From NCBI RefSeq assembly GCF_039542035.1, contig NZ_BAABHJ010000006.1, positions 1 to 64,000 of the forward strand: a stretch of DNA of 64,000 nucleotides, given 5' to 3'. The position numbers and the translations under genes are program-made. This document shows, in pieces, positions 62,569 through 64,000 of the stretch (positions are counted from its first letter, which is position 1; each line of letters opens with the position of its first letter). This DNA comes from Actinoallomurus liliacearum (GTDB lineage: Bacteria > Actinomycetota > Actinomycetes > Streptosporangiales > Streptosporangiaceae). The notes beneath the pieces were generated by a model. That model saw nothing but the letters and a program-made list of their open reading frames with translations, did no database searches and was not told the origin of the DNA.

Positions 62569-64000
62569 ATGGCGAACAGCACGAACAGCACGAACAGCAG
62601 GGCCACGGAGCCCCCTCCGTATCCGGCCCCGGCGGATCGGCCGTCTCCGTTGACGCTTCCGGTGGTCATGGCCGGCGTCGTCCTGGTCGCGATGTCCATC
62701 TCGGGGACCGCGGTGGCACTGCCGAGCATTGGTCGTGATCTCGATGCCTCTGGGTCCCTGTTGAACTGGGTCGTCGCCGGCTACAACCTGGCCTTCGCCG
62801 CCATGACGCTCATCGCGGGTTCGACCGCCGACCGGATCGGCCGCCGACGGGTGTTCATCGCCTCGGCGCTGGTCTTCGCGGCCGGATTCCTCGGGACGGT
62901 GCTGAGCCCGGCGATCGTCGTCACCGACATCGCCCGCATCGTCTCCGGCGTCGGCGGCGCCGGGATCATGGCGGCCGGCGGCGCCATCCTCGCCTCCGGC
63001 TACGACGGTGCGGCCCGGAATCGCGCCTTCGCCCTGATGGGCACCATGGCCGGGGTCGGGATCGCCATCGGTCCCACCCTGTCGGGCCTGCTGATCAGCG
63101 CGGCCGGATGGCGCGGGAGCTTCGCGGTCTTCACCGTCGTCGGCCTGCTGGTCGCTTCGGGCGGGACCCGTGCCCGCGAGTCCCGCGCGACTGGTGCCGA
63201 CCGGCTCGACTGGGCGGGCAGTGTCCTGTTCGTCGCGGCACTGGCACTGCTGATGTTCGCGCTCCTGGAGGCGCCCGGGCTCGGCTGGTCGCACCCGGTC
63301 ATCCTGTTCACCGGGATCGCCGGCCTGGTCGTGCTGGTCATCTTCGGCATCGTTCAGCGGCGTAGTGCCGCTCCGGTACTGGCGCCTGCCCTGGTCGCCA
63401 ATCGCGGTTTCCTGGGCTGGAGTCTGGCGACCCTGACCACCTCCATCGGGTTCCTCGGCGTCCTGGTCTTCCTGCCCACCTACTTGCAGGCGGCGGCCGG
63501 GCTCCCCCCTGCAGCCGCGGGGGTGACGATGCTGCTGCTGACCGCCCCTGTACTGATCATGCCCATGGTCGCCGTGGCCCTGGTGAACAAGGGCGTTCCG
63601 GCCCATCTGCTGATCTTGATCGCCCTGGTGCTGGTCGCGGCCGGGAATCTGTGGCTGGTGACGTTGAACGCCGACGACGCGGTCGTGGCCGTCGCAGCGC
63701 CGCTGGTAATGATCGGCGTCGGCATGGGGGTGTCCTTCGGCATCACCGACGGCCAGGCCATGGCCCTGGTCGATGCCGACGCCGTCGGCATGGCGGCCGG
63801 CTTCCTCAACACCCTACGGGGAGCGGCCGAGGCTCTCGTGATCGCCGCCTACAGCGCCTCCCTCATCGGTCTCCTCGCGGCCAGGCTCGGTGACACCACC
63901 CGCGCCGCCGCAGTCGGCGCCGGACGCCTCACCGACGGAGCCGAAAGCGTGGAACTGGACGCCTTCACCTGGTCCTGGCAGGTGACCCAGCTCGGTGTCG
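62569..64000 (+). CDS. MFS transporter, DHA2-like, truncated by the window end
   Basis: 477 codons visible, open at the right edge. It starts MANSTNSTNSRATEPPPYP with a short hydrophilic leader, then many helices: LPVVMAGVVLVAMSISGTAV, LNWVVAGYNLAFAAMTLIAGSTADRIGRRRVFIAS (motif A GSTADRIGRRR), GVGIAIGPTLSGLLISAAGWRGSF (motif C), and WAGSVLFVAALALLMFALLE. Fourteen-helix drug exporters have this layout. ATG 62569 with GAGAGGAAG upstream. A MerR-type dyad in its promoter suggests induction by a toxic compound. Confidence 0.88.
   Translation, partial: MANSTNSTNSRATEPPPYPAPADRPSPLTLPVVMAGVVLVAMSISGTAVALPSIGRDLDASGSLLNWVVAGYNLAFAAMTLIAGSTADRIGRRRVFIASALVFAAGFLGTVLSPAIVVTDIARIVSGVGGAGIMAAGGAILASGYDGAARNRAFALMGTMAGVGIAIGPTLSGLLISAAGWRGSFAVFTVVGLLVASGGTRARESRATGADRLDWAGSVLFVAALALLMFALLEAPGLGWSHPVILFTGIAGLVVLVIFGIVQRRSAAPVLAPALVANRGFLGWSLATLTTSIGFLGVLVFLPTYLQAAAGLPPAAAGVTMLLLTAPVLIMPMVAVALVNKGVPAHLLILIALVLVAAGNLWLVTLNADDAVVAVAAPLVMIGVGMGVSFGITDGQAMALVDADAVGMAAGFLNTLRGAAEALVIAAYSASLIGLLAARLGDTTRAAAVGAGRLTDGAESVELDAFTWSWQVTQLGV

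Overview
The window is high-GC actinomycete chromosome. GTG starts are frequent, there is a murein-elongation operon (mreBCD, pbp2, rodA), a Scr1-type XRE/DUF5753 plus DUF397 pair, a DUF4233 gene and an osa-like osmosensing locus. Together these suggest a spore-forming filamentous actinomycete, perhaps Streptosporangiales/Thermomonosporaceae; that placement is inference. Most of the window is vertically conserved core chromosome interrupted by accessory insertions. No CRISPR array, integrase, transposase or intact prophage was seen.

Layout. 1-256: end of an rRNA operon (23S-5S spacer, 5S rRNA, terminator). 261-955: two decayed gene relics. 1031-7679: a stress-signalling locus with an orphan response regulator and a poly-HAMP hybrid histidine kinase on the minus strand, and a divergent kinase/GAF/PP2C regulator, matching the Streptomyces osaB-osaA-osaC arrangement. 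7680-9039: a decayed phytanoyl-CoA dioxygenase/aminotransferase operon. 9193-12129: an AbiEi/DUF559-type protein, an XRE/DUF5753 regulator with a truncated DUF397 partner, and a divergent pair (small protein plus RsbW-like ATPase). 12290-13525: a FolC-like Mur ligase paralogue. 13859-23933: folC, DUF4233, a membrane transporter, ndk, mreB, mreC, mreD, pbp2 and rodA. 24016-37182: two radical-SAM-associated genes (split by a four-gene insertion at 25964-28624), rne, rplU, rpmA, obgE, proB and proA.

37183-54900 is an accessory block between proA and nadD, which usually lie close together in actinobacteria. It holds an ECF sigma factor with DUF5134 and DUF899 neighbours, three TetR/target units, a LysR/MFS pair, a cluster of gene fragments (45.7-46.6 kb), a ROK/beta-glucosidase unit, an M48 protease and a PaaK-like ligase. 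54924-56958 returns to the core: nadD (with a triplicated start region), rsfS, a histidine phosphatase and tRNA-Ala(GGC). 57178-64000 is accessory again: NUDIX, GH18 chitinase, methyltransferase, APC permease plus GlcG-like protein, and an MFS exporter cut by the window end.

The most unusual non-genic signal is a family of about 50-bp palindromic repeats (arms near TGATCCCTGGCG / CGCCAGGGATCA) at gene ends and at breakpoints of truncated genes. Both DUF397 genes are truncated at the same place, each in an operon touched by such a repeat. Other structural curiosities are the triplicated nadD start forming two coupled mini-ORFs, a duplicated tRNA-Ala terminator 5.25 kb downstream, a 93-bp tandem hairpin repeat, and a 212-residue membrane protein built from about 12-residue R/P/W repeats.
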